A stretch of DNA of 64,000 nucleotides from Planococcus koreensis. Lineage in GTDB: Bacteria > Bacillota > Bacilli > Bacillales_A > Planococcaceae. The stretch spans positions 1-64,000 of the forward strand of contig NZ_RQII01000042.1 of the NCBI RefSeq assembly GCF_004761975.1, read 5' to 3'. Positions 8,424 to 16,391 of this stretch are shown here, piece after piece (the stretch's first letter is position 1; every line of letters starts with the position of its first letter). Under the pieces are notes generated by a model. The model ran no database searches. It saw only the letters and a list, made by a program, of their open reading frames with translations, and had not been told where the DNA came from. The translations under genes and the position numbers were made by a program.

Positions 8424-9501
8424 TTCCGCCTGCCTCCTTTTTCTTCGCCGTCTTAAGGGCGTGGTTAATGAGGATTTCCACGAACGGGGCAAGCTGCGCA
8501 AACCGTTTGTCAGCGGTTTGCCCCTTTTTGTACCGGTAATAAATTTGCTGGCAGATAACCGCCAATTTAAAGCTTGCGAACGTCACGTAGAAATCGATAT
8601 TCGACACGTCACGCCCGCTTTTTTCCGCATAACGCTCGATAAATTCCTGCCTCGTATAAAACCCTTCCGTAACTGTCACGGGCGCTTTCCCAAAACCTTT
8701 CTTCAGCGCTTCCGGATCATCCTTTTCCATCCAATAACTCATTGCTGCGCCAAGATCGGCCAGCGGATCGCCAACTGTCGTCATTTCCCAGTCGAACAAG
8801 CCGGTGATCTCACTGAAGTCTTCGGAAAACATCGTGTTGTTCAATTTGAAGTCGTAATGGATGATAGCAGGTTCCGGCGATTTCGGAATATGCGCAAGCA
8901 GCCAAGCGGCCAATTCTTCCGCTTCCGGTATATCGTCCGTTTTTGCGCGTTCGTAGCGGCTGATCCATCCTGTCACTTGGCGCTCCATGAACCCCTCCGG
9001 CTTCGCCAGTTCAGCGAGCGCTGTCCCTTTATAATCGATGGCATGCAGCTCTACCAACTGGTCCACCATCAACTCGGAAATCCGGCGCCCTAATTCCGCA
9101 GACGGCTCAACGCCTTGCGGAAATTCCGTGTCGAGCACGACGCCATGCCGCCTTTCCATGACAAAAAACGGACTGCCGACGATTTTCGTATCATGCGAAA
9201 AAACGTATGGCTTCGGTGCAGCTGGAAAAAGTGGATGCAATGCGGAAAGAATGGTGAATTCGCGTTCCATGTCATGAGCCCTCGGCGCTACGGGCCCAAG
9301 CGGCGGACGCCTCAATACCCCTTCCCATCCGCCGATGGCCAATGCGTAAGTCAGATTCGAATGCCCGGCACCAAATTGGCGGATTTCCAATTCACCTTCA
9401 GACAACCCGCTAATCGTGCTTTTCAGAAATTGATGCAGCTTGGCGCTGTCCAGTTCTTCTCCTGGCCGTACCGCTATCGTTCCGTTCAGAGTTTTTGCCA
9501 T
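8413..9501 (-). CDS. Phosphotransferase (APH) family protein, ACAD10/11- and LvaA-like
   Basis: A 362-residue kinase-fold protein of the aminoglycoside phosphotransferase/choline kinase superfamily. The catalytic loop HYDFKLNN and the metal-binding DWEMTTVGDPLADLG are intact, so it should be active. The N-terminal GAGHSNLTY glycine loop is the form found in the kinase domain of ACAD10/11. Such kinases phosphorylate the 4-hydroxyl of 4-hydroxyacyl-CoA, after which a partner acyl-CoA dehydrogenase makes the enoyl-CoA. It lies directly before an acyl-CoA dehydrogenase, with an 11-bp overlap. An antibiotic-resistance role is unlikely. The substrate is inference. Confidence 0.88.
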   Translation of the reverse strand: MAKTLNGTIAVRPGEELDSAKLHQFLKSTISGLSEGELEIRQFGAGHSNLTYALAIGGWEGVLRRPPLGPVAPRAHDMEREFTILSALHPLFPAAPKPYVFSHDTKIVGSPFFVMERRHGVVLDTEFPQGVEPSAELGRRISELMVDQLVELHAIDYKGTALAELAKPEGFMERQVTGWISRYERAKTDDIPEAEELAAWLLAHIPKSPEPAIIHYDFKLNNTMFSEDFSEITGLFDWEMTTVGDPLADLGAAMSYWMEKDDPEALKKGFGKAPVTVTEGFYTRQEFIERYAEKSGRDVSNIDFYVTFASFKLAVICQQIYYRYKKGQTADKRFAQLAPFVEILINHALKTAKKKEAGGNGQ

Positions 9502-9504
9502 CTC

Positions 9505-9912
9505 TTACACCTCTTCCACATACTTCTCAAGCTGGCTGCGGATATTGTCCGGCAAGCGTTCACTTTTCTGCTTTTTAAAATCAAAACACACAGCGCCCGC
9601 CTCGCCTTCCGCAATCAATTGGCCGGTTTCAGCATCCTCAATCCGGTGGCCGATCATGAAACTCGAATTGCCGATTTTGGTGATAAATGAACTGATTTTC
9701 AACTTCTGGTCAAAAAATGCCTGATTGGTGAAATTACAGGTTGCCGACAACAAGATGACGTTCCACTTTTCAAGTTCCATCTCAAACCCCAGCGCCCTGA
9801 ACAATTCAATCCGGGCTTCTTCCAAATAGATGAAATAACTGATATTGCTGACATGCCCGAGGGCATCCGTTTCACTGAAGCGGACTTTCACCGTGATTTC
9901 ATGCGCTGCCAT
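9505..9912 (-). CDS. Acyl-CoA thioesterase, 4-hydroxybenzoyl-CoA thioesterase/YbgC type
   Basis: A 135-residue single hotdog domain. The N-terminal RFSETDALGHVSN holds the catalytic Asp of this family (usual form D-x-x-G-H-x-x-N), followed by the long helix YFIYLEEAR. It should hydrolyse acyl-CoA to free acid and CoA, relieving CoA trapping in the pathway. It sits in the operon, 15 nt after enoyl-CoA hydratase and 3 nt before the phosphotransferase. A paralogue of similar size lies at 49683-50084. Confidence 0.88.
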   Translation of the reverse strand: MAAHEITVKVRFSETDALGHVSNISYFIYLEEARIELFRALGFEMELEKWNVILLSATCNFTNQAFFDQKLKISSFITKIGNSSFMIGHRIEDAETGQLIAEGEAGAVCFDFKKQKSERLPDNIRSQLEKYVEEV

Positions 9913-9927
9913 CTTTGCTGCACCCCT

Positions 9928-10707
9928 TCACTTGTTTTGGAATTGCGGTGTTCTTTTATCGATAAAAGCCTGGACGCCTTCCCGGACATCGGCCGTCTGG
10001 AACACTTCTTCGAACAACCCAGCTTCAAGTTCCACCCCTTGCCCGACCGTCAGTTCCATTCCTTCGCCAACCGCCTTTTTGATGCGGGACAAAGCAGGAA
10101 GCGAAAAGCCCCCGATGCGCTGCGCCATTTTCCTGGCCGTTTCCATGCCCTGACCTTTCGGGACGACTTTATTGACAAGGCCGATTTTTTCCGCCTCCGC
10201 TGCAGAAACAGCTTGTCCCGTAAACATCAATTCCTTGGCTTTCGCCTCTCCAACAAGGCGCGGCAGCCGTTGTGTCCCGCCTCCGCCTGGAAACAGCCCG
10301 AGCGTTATTTCTGGAAGTCCGATTTGTGCGTGGTCCTCGGCAATCCGAATATCGCAGCACAGCGCCAATTCGCATCCCCCGCCGAATGTCAGTCCGTTCA
10401 GCATGGCAATCACCGGCTTTTCAAAGCACTCGATCCGATTTAAAATCTCATGCGTTTCCATGAACTTGCCCTTCAGTGCAGGCTGTCCGATCAAGTTCGG
10501 GAACTCTTTGATATCCGCACCTGCAGCGAATACGTTTTCACCTTGGCCAGTAAGAATAACCGCATTGACGCCCACGTCTTCTCCCAACTCGCCGAACGCT
10601 TTATCCAGCTCTTTGAACACTTGGCTGCTGATGACGTTCATCGGCGGATTCACGATTGTGACCACCGCATAGCCCTGAGCTTTTTCTATATGTACAAGTT
10701 GCGCCAT
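9928..10707 (-). CDS. Enoyl-CoA hydratase
   Basis: A 259-residue crotonase-fold enzyme that adds water to trans-2-enoyl-CoA. The oxyanion-hole stretch AAGADIKE is near residue 62. Both catalytic glutamates are in place: GGGCELALCCD near residue 110 and LPEITLGLFPGGGGTQRLPR near residue 132. The length is normal for a stand-alone hydratase. It starts 5 nt after the 3-hydroxyacyl-CoA dehydrogenase stop, so the two consecutive beta-oxidation steps are co-translated. Confidence 0.95.
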   Translation of the reverse strand: MAQLVHIEKAQGYAVVTIVNPPMNVISSQVFKELDKAFGELGEDVGVNAVILTGQGENVFAAGADIKEFPNLIGQPALKGKFMETHEILNRIECFEKPVIAMLNGLTFGGGCELALCCDIRIAEDHAQIGLPEITLGLFPGGGGTQRLPRLVGEAKAKELMFTGQAVSAAEAEKIGLVNKVVPKGQGMETARKMAQRIGGFSLPALSRIKKAVGEGMELTVGQGVELEAGLFEEVFQTADVREGVQAFIDKRTPQFQNK

Positions 10708-10712
10708 TCCGC

Positions 10713-11591
10713 TTACACCTCCACTTTCTGATAATCGTAAAACCCTTTGCCTGTTTTCCGGCCCAGCTCGCCATTTTCCACTTTTTCTTTGATGAAGTCC
10801 GCCGGTTTGTCTGCCGGATCGCCTGTTTCTGCGTATTGCTGCTGCATGACGTCGTAGACGATATCGATGCCCGACAAGTCCATCAATTCAAACGGGCCGA
10901 TAGGATGGCGCAGCGCTTTTTTCACAATCAAATCGATTTCCTTGAAATCCGCTATGCCTTCTTTGTATAAATGGAGCGCTTCTTTTTGCAGCGCACCCAG
11001 CAAACGGTTCGCCACAAAACCCGAAATTTCTTTGCGCAGCAAAACACCGGTCCTGTTTATGCGTTTGCAGAGCTCCATCGAAACTTGGGCTGTCGCTTCC
11101 GATGTTTCATCGCTCATGACGACTTCCACACAGTCCATGACAAGCGGCGGGAAAAAGAAATGCATATTGCAGACCCTATCCGGCCGGCCCGTCGCTTCAG
11201 CAAGGAGCGAATTGACGATGGTCGAACTATTGGATGCCAAAATGGCATGAGGCGGTGCAAGCTGGTCTAAACGTTCGAAAATCCCACGCTTTACATCCAA
11301 TTTCTCTACAACTGCTTCGATGGCATAATCTGCGTCGCCAGCTGCTGCCTCCAGACTTTCCGTAAATGACAAATTGCTGAATGCTGTGTTTTTTTCTTCT
11401 TCCGTCAATTTCTTTTTGGCGACCCATTGATCCATTACCTTTCGGAGCGCACCTTCCGCTTTGCGCAATGCTTCAGCATTGACGTCGTTCAATGTTGTTT
11501 GGAAGCCGCCCAACGCACAAAGCATTGCGATCTGCTGTCCCATCTGCCCTGCTCCGACGACGCATATTTTAGTGATTTGAAATTCCGACAT
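10713..11591 (-). CDS. 3-hydroxyacyl-CoA dehydrogenase family protein
   Basis: A 292-residue NAD-dependent dehydrogenase of the 3-hydroxybutyryl-CoA dehydrogenase (Hbd/MmgB) type. The dinucleotide site GAGQMG is at residues 13-18. The S-N-T/S-S segment (LASNSSTI) and the catalytic H-F-F-P-P stretch (MHFFFPP) follow, and the C-terminal domain has N-R-L-L-G-A and H-P-I-G-P-F. It oxidises 3-hydroxyacyl-CoA to 3-oxoacyl-CoA. The start overlaps the end of the TetR gene by 23 bp, so they are on one transcript. Confidence 0.94.
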   Translation of the reverse strand: MSEFQITKICVVGAGQMGQQIAMLCALGGFQTTLNDVNAEALRKAEGALRKVMDQWVAKKKLTEEEKNTAFSNLSFTESLEAAAGDADYAIEAVVEKLDVKRGIFERLDQLAPPHAILASNSSTIVNSLLAEATGRPDRVCNMHFFFPPLVMDCVEVVMSDETSEATAQVSMELCKRINRTGVLLRKEISGFVANRLLGALQKEALHLYKEGIADFKEIDLIVKKALRHPIGPFELMDLSGIDIVYDVMQQQYAETGDPADKPADFIKEKVENGELGRKTGKGFYDYQKVEV

Positions 11592-12165
11592 GTTCTTTTC
11601 CTCCTTCGCTCATAATGCCATTCAATAGCATATCGCTGAAAATTTCAGCGAGCTTTTCGGCTGGGATGCTGCCGGCTGGATTGAACCATTGATAGCTCCA
11701 ATTGGTGACGCCCAGAATCGCGAATGCTGCCATGTCCGGCTGGATTTGGCGCCTGAATTCTCCGGATGCCACCCCATCACGCAGCAGCTCTTCAATATTC
11801 ATGCGGAATTGTTCCCGCTTTCTTTTCACAGCCTCTGCATTGGCTTGTTTCAGGTGGCGCATTTCCCGGAAAAACACACGTCCGCTTGGGCCGTGCTGCT
11901 CAATGTCGACAATCAGCAAGCCAATGATGGAAGTAATCTTTTCGCGGCTGCTTGCCTCTGACTGCCGAATAGCCTCCTGCCGCATAAGCAAGTCGCCGAT
12001 ATAATCCGAATGGATGTCCATCAGCAATTGCTCTTTGCTTTGAAAATAATAATAGAACGTCCCTTTCGTCACGCCAGCAGCTTCGACAATGTCTTGCACC
12101 GATGTCGCACTGAACCCTTTTTCTTCAAACAACCGGATGCTTCCCTCTTTCAGTTTCGTTTTCAT
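11569..12165 (-). CDS. TetR/AcrR-family regulator of the acyl-CoA operon
   Basis: A 198-residue regulator. The N-terminal helix-turn-helix is SVQDIVEAAGVTKGTFYYYF (residues about 24-43). The ligand-binding half ends with NWSYQWFNP, also found in the second TetR protein at 59139-59708, so the two are paralogues. I start at ATG 12165 because the N-terminus then matches that paralogue in length; ATG 12180 would add five residues. It is the second gene of the operon and most likely binds the palindrome at 12989-13010. The ligand is probably an acyl-CoA intermediate, by analogy with FadR-type TetR proteins. Confidence 0.9.
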   Translation of the reverse strand: MKTKLKEGSIRLFEEKGFSATSVQDIVEAAGVTKGTFYYYFQSKEQLLMDIHSDYIGDLLMRQEAIRQSEASSREKITSIIGLLIVDIEQHGPSGRVFFREMRHLKQANAEAVKRKREQFRMNIEELLRDGVASGEFRRQIQPDMAAFAILGVTNWSYQWFNPAGSIPAEKLAEIFSDMLLNGIMSEGGKEHVGISNH

Positions 12166-12181
12166 CTCCAGCCCCCGCATT

Positions 12182-12955
12182 CTAGATGGCGTGCATGCCG
12201 CCGTCGACAATGATGACATCACCCGTCACGTAATCTGAAGCTTTAGATGCCAAAAATAGTGCAGCCCCTTTCAAATCTTCTTCTGTACCGAAACGATTGA
12301 GCGGTGTTAGGTCCAATAATCCGCTGCCTCCCCTTTCAATAAGTCCTTTCGACATCTTTGTCGGGAAAAATCCAGGCGCAATCGCATTGACGTTGATGTT
12401 GTGCTGGCCCCATTTAGCAGCCAAGTCTTTCGTAAACGTAATGACTGCTCCTTTGCTGGTGTTGTAGCCGATAGTGTCCATTAACCGCGGATCAATCCCG
12501 CCAAGCCCTGCAACTGATGCGATATTGATGATTTTCCCGCTGCCCTGCTTGACCATTGCTTCACCCGCTGCCTGGCTCATCAGAAATGTCCCGGTGATAT
12601 TGACATCGATGACTTTGCGCCAAGCATCGAGCGGCATCTCCAGCACCGGCGCTCCCCATGTCGCGCCTGAATTATTGACGAGAATATCAATCGCCCCAAA
12701 CTCTTCCAGCGTTTTCTTGACGACATTCTCAACATCTTCCGGTTTGGTGACGTCGCATTCCAACGCCAGCGCCCTTCCCCCTTTTGCTTTCAATTTTTCC
12801 GCCATTTCTTCACAGGCTTCCACTTTCCTTGAGCACAGCACCACATTTGCTCCAGCTTCGGCAAAGCCTTCGGCAATTTGCGCGCCCAGCCCTCGTCCGC
12901 CTCCCGTCACAATAGCCGTCTTGCCGTCCAATTTAAAAAGGTCCATAACGTTCAT
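12182..12955 (-). CDS. SDR family oxidoreductase, first gene of the acyl-CoA operon
   Basis: A classical short-chain dehydrogenase of 257 residues. It has the cofactor motif TGGGRGLG, NNSG, and the catalytic Y-x-x-x-K (GYNTSKGA), and ends with the usual D-G-G (IIVDGGMHAI). NADP/NAD use is not certain. The start at ATG 12955 has GGGGGA upstream; an ATG at 12970 would add five residues. As first gene of the operon it could reduce a keto group (such as a 4-oxoacyl-CoA) or oxidise a hydroxy acid before beta-oxidation. Both are inference. Confidence 0.9.
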   Translation of the reverse strand: MNVMDLFKLDGKTAIVTGGGRGLGAQIAEGFAEAGANVVLCSRKVEACEEMAEKLKAKGGRALALECDVTKPEDVENVVKKTLEEFGAIDILVNNSGATWGAPVLEMPLDAWRKVIDVNITGTFLMSQAAGEAMVKQGSGKIINIASVAGLGGIDPRLMDTIGYNTSKGAVITFTKDLAAKWGQHNINVNAIAPGFFPTKMSKGLIERGGSGLLDLTPLNRFGTEEDLKGAALFLASKASDYVTGDVIIVDGGMHAI

Positions 12956-12988
12956 CTGCCATTCCCCCATCCAAATTAACCGTTCCTC

Positions 12989-13010
12989 ACATACTAACTA
13001 GTTGGTATGT
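12989..13010. promoter_or_regulatory. 22-bp palindromic operator, likely TetR binding site
   Basis: Half-sites ACATACTAACT (12989-12999) and AGTTGGTATGT (13000-13010) are inverted repeats with a single mismatched pair. It lies 33 bp upstream of the first operon gene, past the expected start of transcription. This is the usual position for autorepression by the TetR regulator encoded second in the operon. Confidence 0.75.
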
Positions 13011-13027
13011 TCAGAATACTTAAATTA

Positions 13028-13056
13028 ATGTTAACGTTTTCATTTGACGAATGCAA
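13028..13056 (-). promoter_or_regulatory. Acyl-CoA operon promoter region with perfect cre box
   Basis: The 14-mer at 13029-13042 (minus strand TGAAAACGTTAACA) matches the CcpA cre consensus at every fixed position. A weak sigma-A promoter TTGCAT (13051-13056), 17 bp, TAACAT (13028-13033) overlaps it. The cre call is firmer than the promoter call. The operon should be repressed by CcpA on preferred sugars. Confidence 0.7.
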
Positions 13057-13081
13057 GACCAAGGGAATTTTAACGCCCCTA

Positions 13082-13115
13082 TAAAAAATGGCTGGAGAGC
13101 AGAACTCTCCAGCCA
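13082..13115 (-). terminator. Terminator of threonine dehydratase gene
   Basis: TGGCTGGAGAG (13089-13099) pairs with CTCTCCAGCCA (13105-13115). On the minus strand it is followed by six U (13082-13087). Confidence 0.85.
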
Positions 13116-13116
13116 C

Positions 13117-14067
13117 CTATTCTGGCAAAATTGCTTGCAGCTCTTTTAAATCAACATTGCCTCCAGACAGCACCACCGCAGCTTTCAGATTCGCATCTTT
13201 CAATTCCCCGAACAAGAGCGGGGCTGCCGCCATTGCACTGGACGGCTCCACGAGCTGCTTGGTTCTTTCCGCTAAAAATTGAAACGTTTTTTTAATGTCG
13301 GCTTCCGACACTAATAGAAGGCCGTCCAGGTATTGCTGTAAAACCGGAAAGGTCATGGCTCCGGGTTGAGATGTCCGCAGCCCATCGGCAATGGTAAAGC
13401 TTTCCGGGATCGATGTGATGCGGCCGTTTTGGAGCGACAGCCACGTATCATTCGCCTCTTCAGGTTCTACGCCGATTACCTTGATGCCGGGATTCACGTT
13501 TTTCACAGCCGCGAGGATGCCGCTGATCAATCCGCCTCCTCCGACTGGCACGAGGATGACATCGAGACCTTCCACTTGCTCAAGCAGTTCGAGCCCGATG
13601 GTGCCTTGTCCCGACATGATGTCTTCATGGTCGTAAGGCGGAATATAGACGCCGTTGTTTTCCGCGGCCAATTGCTGCGCTTTCGGGATCCGGTGAGCGG
13701 AAGTCGTGCCGCAATAGACCACTTCCGCGCCATACGATTCAATGGCTGCCACTTTCACCCGGCTGGCAGTTTCCGGCACTACGATGACAGCCTGGACGCC
13801 GAGCTGTTTTGCCACATAGGCTACCGCTTGGCCATGGTTGCCTGAAGAGGCAGCTGTAATCGATGCTACTCCATCCCGCACCGCATTTTTGACGGCGTTA
13901 GCAGCTCCCCTGATTTTAAAAGAACCTGTTTTCTGCAAATGCTCCGCTTTAAAATAAACCTTGTTGCCGCTTGCCAGATCGAATTGTTCAGAACTTAAAA
14001 TCGGTGTGCGGTGGATAATATCCGCAATGTTCATTTGAGCCCTTTTTACGCTTTCGAGGTCCACCAT
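13117..14067 (-). CDS. Threonine/serine ammonia-lyase (PLP-dependent)
   Basis: A 316-residue fold-type II PLP enzyme. The cofactor lysine lies in KTGSFKIRGA (about residues 46-55), and the phosphate-binding loop VGGGGLISG is near residue 176. There is no C-terminal ACT-like regulatory domain, so this is the short catabolic form (TdcB/serine racemase-like), not the 420-residue isoleucine-regulated IlvA. It should deaminate threonine to 2-oxobutyrate or serine to pyruvate. The ATG follows AAGGAGG. It is divergent from ypsA and carries its own terminator. Confidence 0.9.
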   Translation of the reverse strand: MVDLESVKRAQMNIADIIHRTPILSSEQFDLASGNKVYFKAEHLQKTGSFKIRGAANAVKNAVRDGVASITAASSGNHGQAVAYVAKQLGVQAVIVVPETASRVKVAAIESYGAEVVYCGTTSAHRIPKAQQLAAENNGVYIPPYDHEDIMSGQGTIGLELLEQVEGLDVILVPVGGGGLISGILAAVKNVNPGIKVIGVEPEEANDTWLSLQNGRITSIPESFTIADGLRTSQPGAMTFPVLQQYLDGLLLVSEADIKKTFQFLAERTKQLVEPSSAMAAAPLLFGELKDANLKAAVVLSGGNVDLKELQAILPE

Positions 14068-14163
14068 AGCTAACGCCTCCTTATTATGCCCTCATTTTAA
14101 CACAATTCTGAAAAACAATAATCGTTGGATGGTGAACCTAAGTTGTTTCGCAATTTAGCTTTA

Positions 14164-14192
14164 TTCTTGATATCCAGCGGGTAGTATATACT
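14164..14192 (+). promoter_or_regulatory. Sigma-A-type promoter of ypsA
   Basis: TTCTTG (14164-14169), a 17-bp spacer, then TATACT (14187-14192), 28 bp before the start codon. The -35 is weak and the -10 is good. Confidence 0.5.
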
Positions 14193-14220
14193 GAAAGAAA
14201 AGATAGAAAGGAAGCTTACA

Positions 14221-14778
14221 ATGATTAAACGTTTAGTGGTGACCGGTTACAAGCAGCATGAACTTGGCATTTTTGACGACAAAAACCCCGGCATCCGCAT
14301 CATCAAAAAAACCCTCGAAGACCGGCTTCGGGTGTTTCTGGACGAAGGTCTTGAATGGGTGATTTTAAGCGGCCAGCTCGGCGTAGAAACATGGGCAGCG
14401 GAAGTGGTGCTTGATTTGAAAGACGAGTTTCCTCAATTGCAATACGCCATCCTCACCCCTTTTGTCGATCAGGAAAAGAAATGGAATGAATCCAAGCAAG
14501 AAAAATACCAAATGATCTTGGAGCTGGCGGATTTTCACCGCAGCCTCACCAACCGGCCATATGAGGCGCCATGGCAGTTCATTGAAAAAAGCAAATTTTT
14601 CCTACGCAACTCAGACGCCATGCTCATTGTCTATGACGAGGAAACGGATGGTTCCCCTAAATTCACGAAACGGGATGCCGAAGCATACGCAGAAACCCAC
14701 GATTACAAAGTGTTCACGATAACGGCGGACGACTTGCGCATTGCGGCTGAGGAAGAACAAATGAATGAGTGGGACTGA
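14221..14778 (+). CDS. ypsA: SLOG-family protein YpsA (DUF1273)
   Basis: A 185-residue protein of the YpsA/DUF1273 family, a Rossmann-like SLOG fold thought to bind a nucleotide-derived ligand. The family N-terminus is clear (M-I-K-R-L-V-V-T-G-Y-K), as are the ILSGQLGVE loop and YAILTPF. YpsA affects cell division in Bacillus subtilis and Staphylococcus aureus. In many genomes it sits beside gpsB, but no gpsB-like gene is present here. AAAGGAAG lies upstream of the ATG. Confidence 0.92.
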   Translation: MIKRLVVTGYKQHELGIFDDKNPGIRIIKKTLEDRLRVFLDEGLEWVILSGQLGVETWAAEVVLDLKDEFPQLQYAILTPFVDQEKKWNESKQEKYQMILELADFHRSLTNRPYEAPWQFIEKSKFFLRNSDAMLIVYDEETDGSPKFTKRDAEAYAETHDYKVFTITADDLRIAAEEEQMNEWD

Positions 14779-14863
14779 ACTACTCGGCCATATCGTTTGA
14801 CCTGAAGATGGTTTTTCGATAAATTTAAATGTCATCTAGAAAATATCCACAAAAGGAGAAACT

Positions 14864-16354
14864 ATGAAAAAAGCTTCGAAAGTATTTTACATCACATTCG
14901 CTTTAGTCATCTTGACCGTCGCCTTTGGCGTCATCGCACCACAAGCCTTTGAAAAAATCACAGGCAATATCCGGTCTTTCATCGATACAGGATTCGGCTG
15001 GTATTATTTAATGCTTATGGCGTTGATTTTAGTCTTCACATTCATCATCATCATCAGCCCTTACGGCAAAATCCGGTTGGGCAAAGATTCAGACCGCCCG
15101 GAATTCTCGACCATTTCCTGGATTTCCATGCTATTCTCGGCGGGAATGGGGATCGGCCTCGTCTTCTACGGAGCATCCGAACCGCTTAGCCATTTCGCTG
15201 TACAGCCGGCCACTGCCGAACCAGGCACTGACGCCGCATTCAAGGAATCCTTGCAGCGCACTTATTACCATTGGGGAATTCATGTATGGGCCATGTACGG
15301 CATCGTAGCATTGGCACTCGCATTCTTCCAATTCCGCAAAGGAGAGCCTGCGTTAATTTCATCAACACTGAAGCCGATTTTCGGAAAGAAAATGGAAGGT
15401 CCGCTCGGCACACTCGTCGACGTGCTCGCCGTTTTCGCAACCGTCTTCGGAGTTGCCACTTCACTCGGCTTTGGCGCTGCTCAAATTAACGGCGGGCTTG
15501 CATACCTTTTCGGAGTGCCGCAAAGTTCAACCGTGCAATTCCTTATCATCGCTGTCGTAACGGTATTGTTCATCAGTTCCGCATGGTCCGGGCTTAATAA
15601 AGGCATCAAGTACCTGTCCAATACGAATATGGTATTGGCTGTTATCCTGCTGATTTTAGTGCTTGTCCTCGGACCGACTTTGCTCATTTTGAATATGTTC
15701 ACCGAAACCTTCGGCAATTATGCACAGAATTTGATCAGCCTCAGTTTCCAGTCAGCTCCGCTTGATGCAGAAAATCGCCAATGGCTCAATGACTGGACGA
15801 TTTTCTACTGGGCTTGGTGGATTTCCTGGGCACCATTTGTCAGCATGTTCATCGCACGCGTTTCAAAAGGCCGTACCATCCGCGAATTCCTGATTGGCGT
15901 CGTCTTGACGCCGACCATTTTCGGAGCGTTATGGTTTGCGGCATTCGGCACAACGGCCATCGATTTGCAGAAGAACGGGACCGATTTGGCAGGATTCCCT
16001 CCTGAACAGACCTTGTTTGCGATGTTCAACGAAATGCCTCTCGGATTCGCTATGTCGATCGTCGCTATCTTGCTGGTCAGCACGTTCTTCATCACGTCGG
16101 CTGACTCTGCGACATTTGTTCTTGGCATGCAGTCGACAAAAGGCTCGCTGCACCCAAGCAACCAGATCAAAATCCTTTGGGGCATTGCACAATCCGCGGT
16201 CGCAGCCATTTTACTGGCAGTCGGCGGATTAGCCGCTGTGCAAAACACCATCATCGCAGCAGCTCTGCCGTTCTCACTGGTCATGATCTTAATGATTGTG
16301 TCCCTGTTTAAAGCTTTGAATACGGAGATGAAAACCAACAGGACCCGTAAATAA
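14864..16354 (+). CDS. BCCT-family (glycine betaine/choline) transporter, OpuD-like
   Basis: A 496-residue, 12-helix secondary transporter of the betaine-choline-carnitine family. The GMGIGLVFYGASEP motif (about residue 92) and the Trp-rich substrate helix WTIFYWAWWISWAPF (about residue 310), followed by ISKGRT-type RVSKGRTIREF, are diagnostic. The family imports compatible solutes with sodium. The length and short termini fit OpuD, without long regulatory tails like BetP. AAAGGAG precedes the ATG, and a strong bidirectional terminator follows. Confidence 0.93.
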   Translation: MKKASKVFYITFALVILTVAFGVIAPQAFEKITGNIRSFIDTGFGWYYLMLMALILVFTFIIIISPYGKIRLGKDSDRPEFSTISWISMLFSAGMGIGLVFYGASEPLSHFAVQPATAEPGTDAAFKESLQRTYYHWGIHVWAMYGIVALALAFFQFRKGEPALISSTLKPIFGKKMEGPLGTLVDVLAVFATVFGVATSLGFGAAQINGGLAYLFGVPQSSTVQFLIIAVVTVLFISSAWSGLNKGIKYLSNTNMVLAVILLILVLVLGPTLLILNMFTETFGNYAQNLISLSFQSAPLDAENRQWLNDWTIFYWAWWISWAPFVSMFIARVSKGRTIREFLIGVVLTPTIFGALWFAAFGTTAIDLQKNGTDLAGFPPEQTLFAMFNEMPLGFAMSIVAILLVSTFFITSADSATFVLGMQSTKGSLHPSNQIKILWGIAQSAVAAILLAVGGLAAVQNTIIAAALPFSLVMILMIVSLFKALNTEMKTNRTRK

Positions 16355-16391
16355 AAAGAGCTGTCGAGAAATCCTCGACAGCTCTTTTTTA
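16355..16391. terminator. Bidirectional terminator between transporter and catalase genes
   Basis: AAAAAGAGCTGTCGAG...CTCGACAGCTCTTTTTT has A and T runs on both sides. It separates two convergent genes, and the catalase stop codon lies at its edge. Confidence 0.9.

Noticed and set aside
8413-9501. Aminoglycoside resistance gene
   Set aside because: The kinase fold is shared, but the gene is inside a beta-oxidation operon and its glycine-loop form matches the ACAD10/11 kinase group.
14068-14220. Possible T-box leader for the threonine dehydratase
   Set aside because: The leader is under 150 nt, shared with a divergent gene, and lacks a T-box sequence or antiterminator pair.
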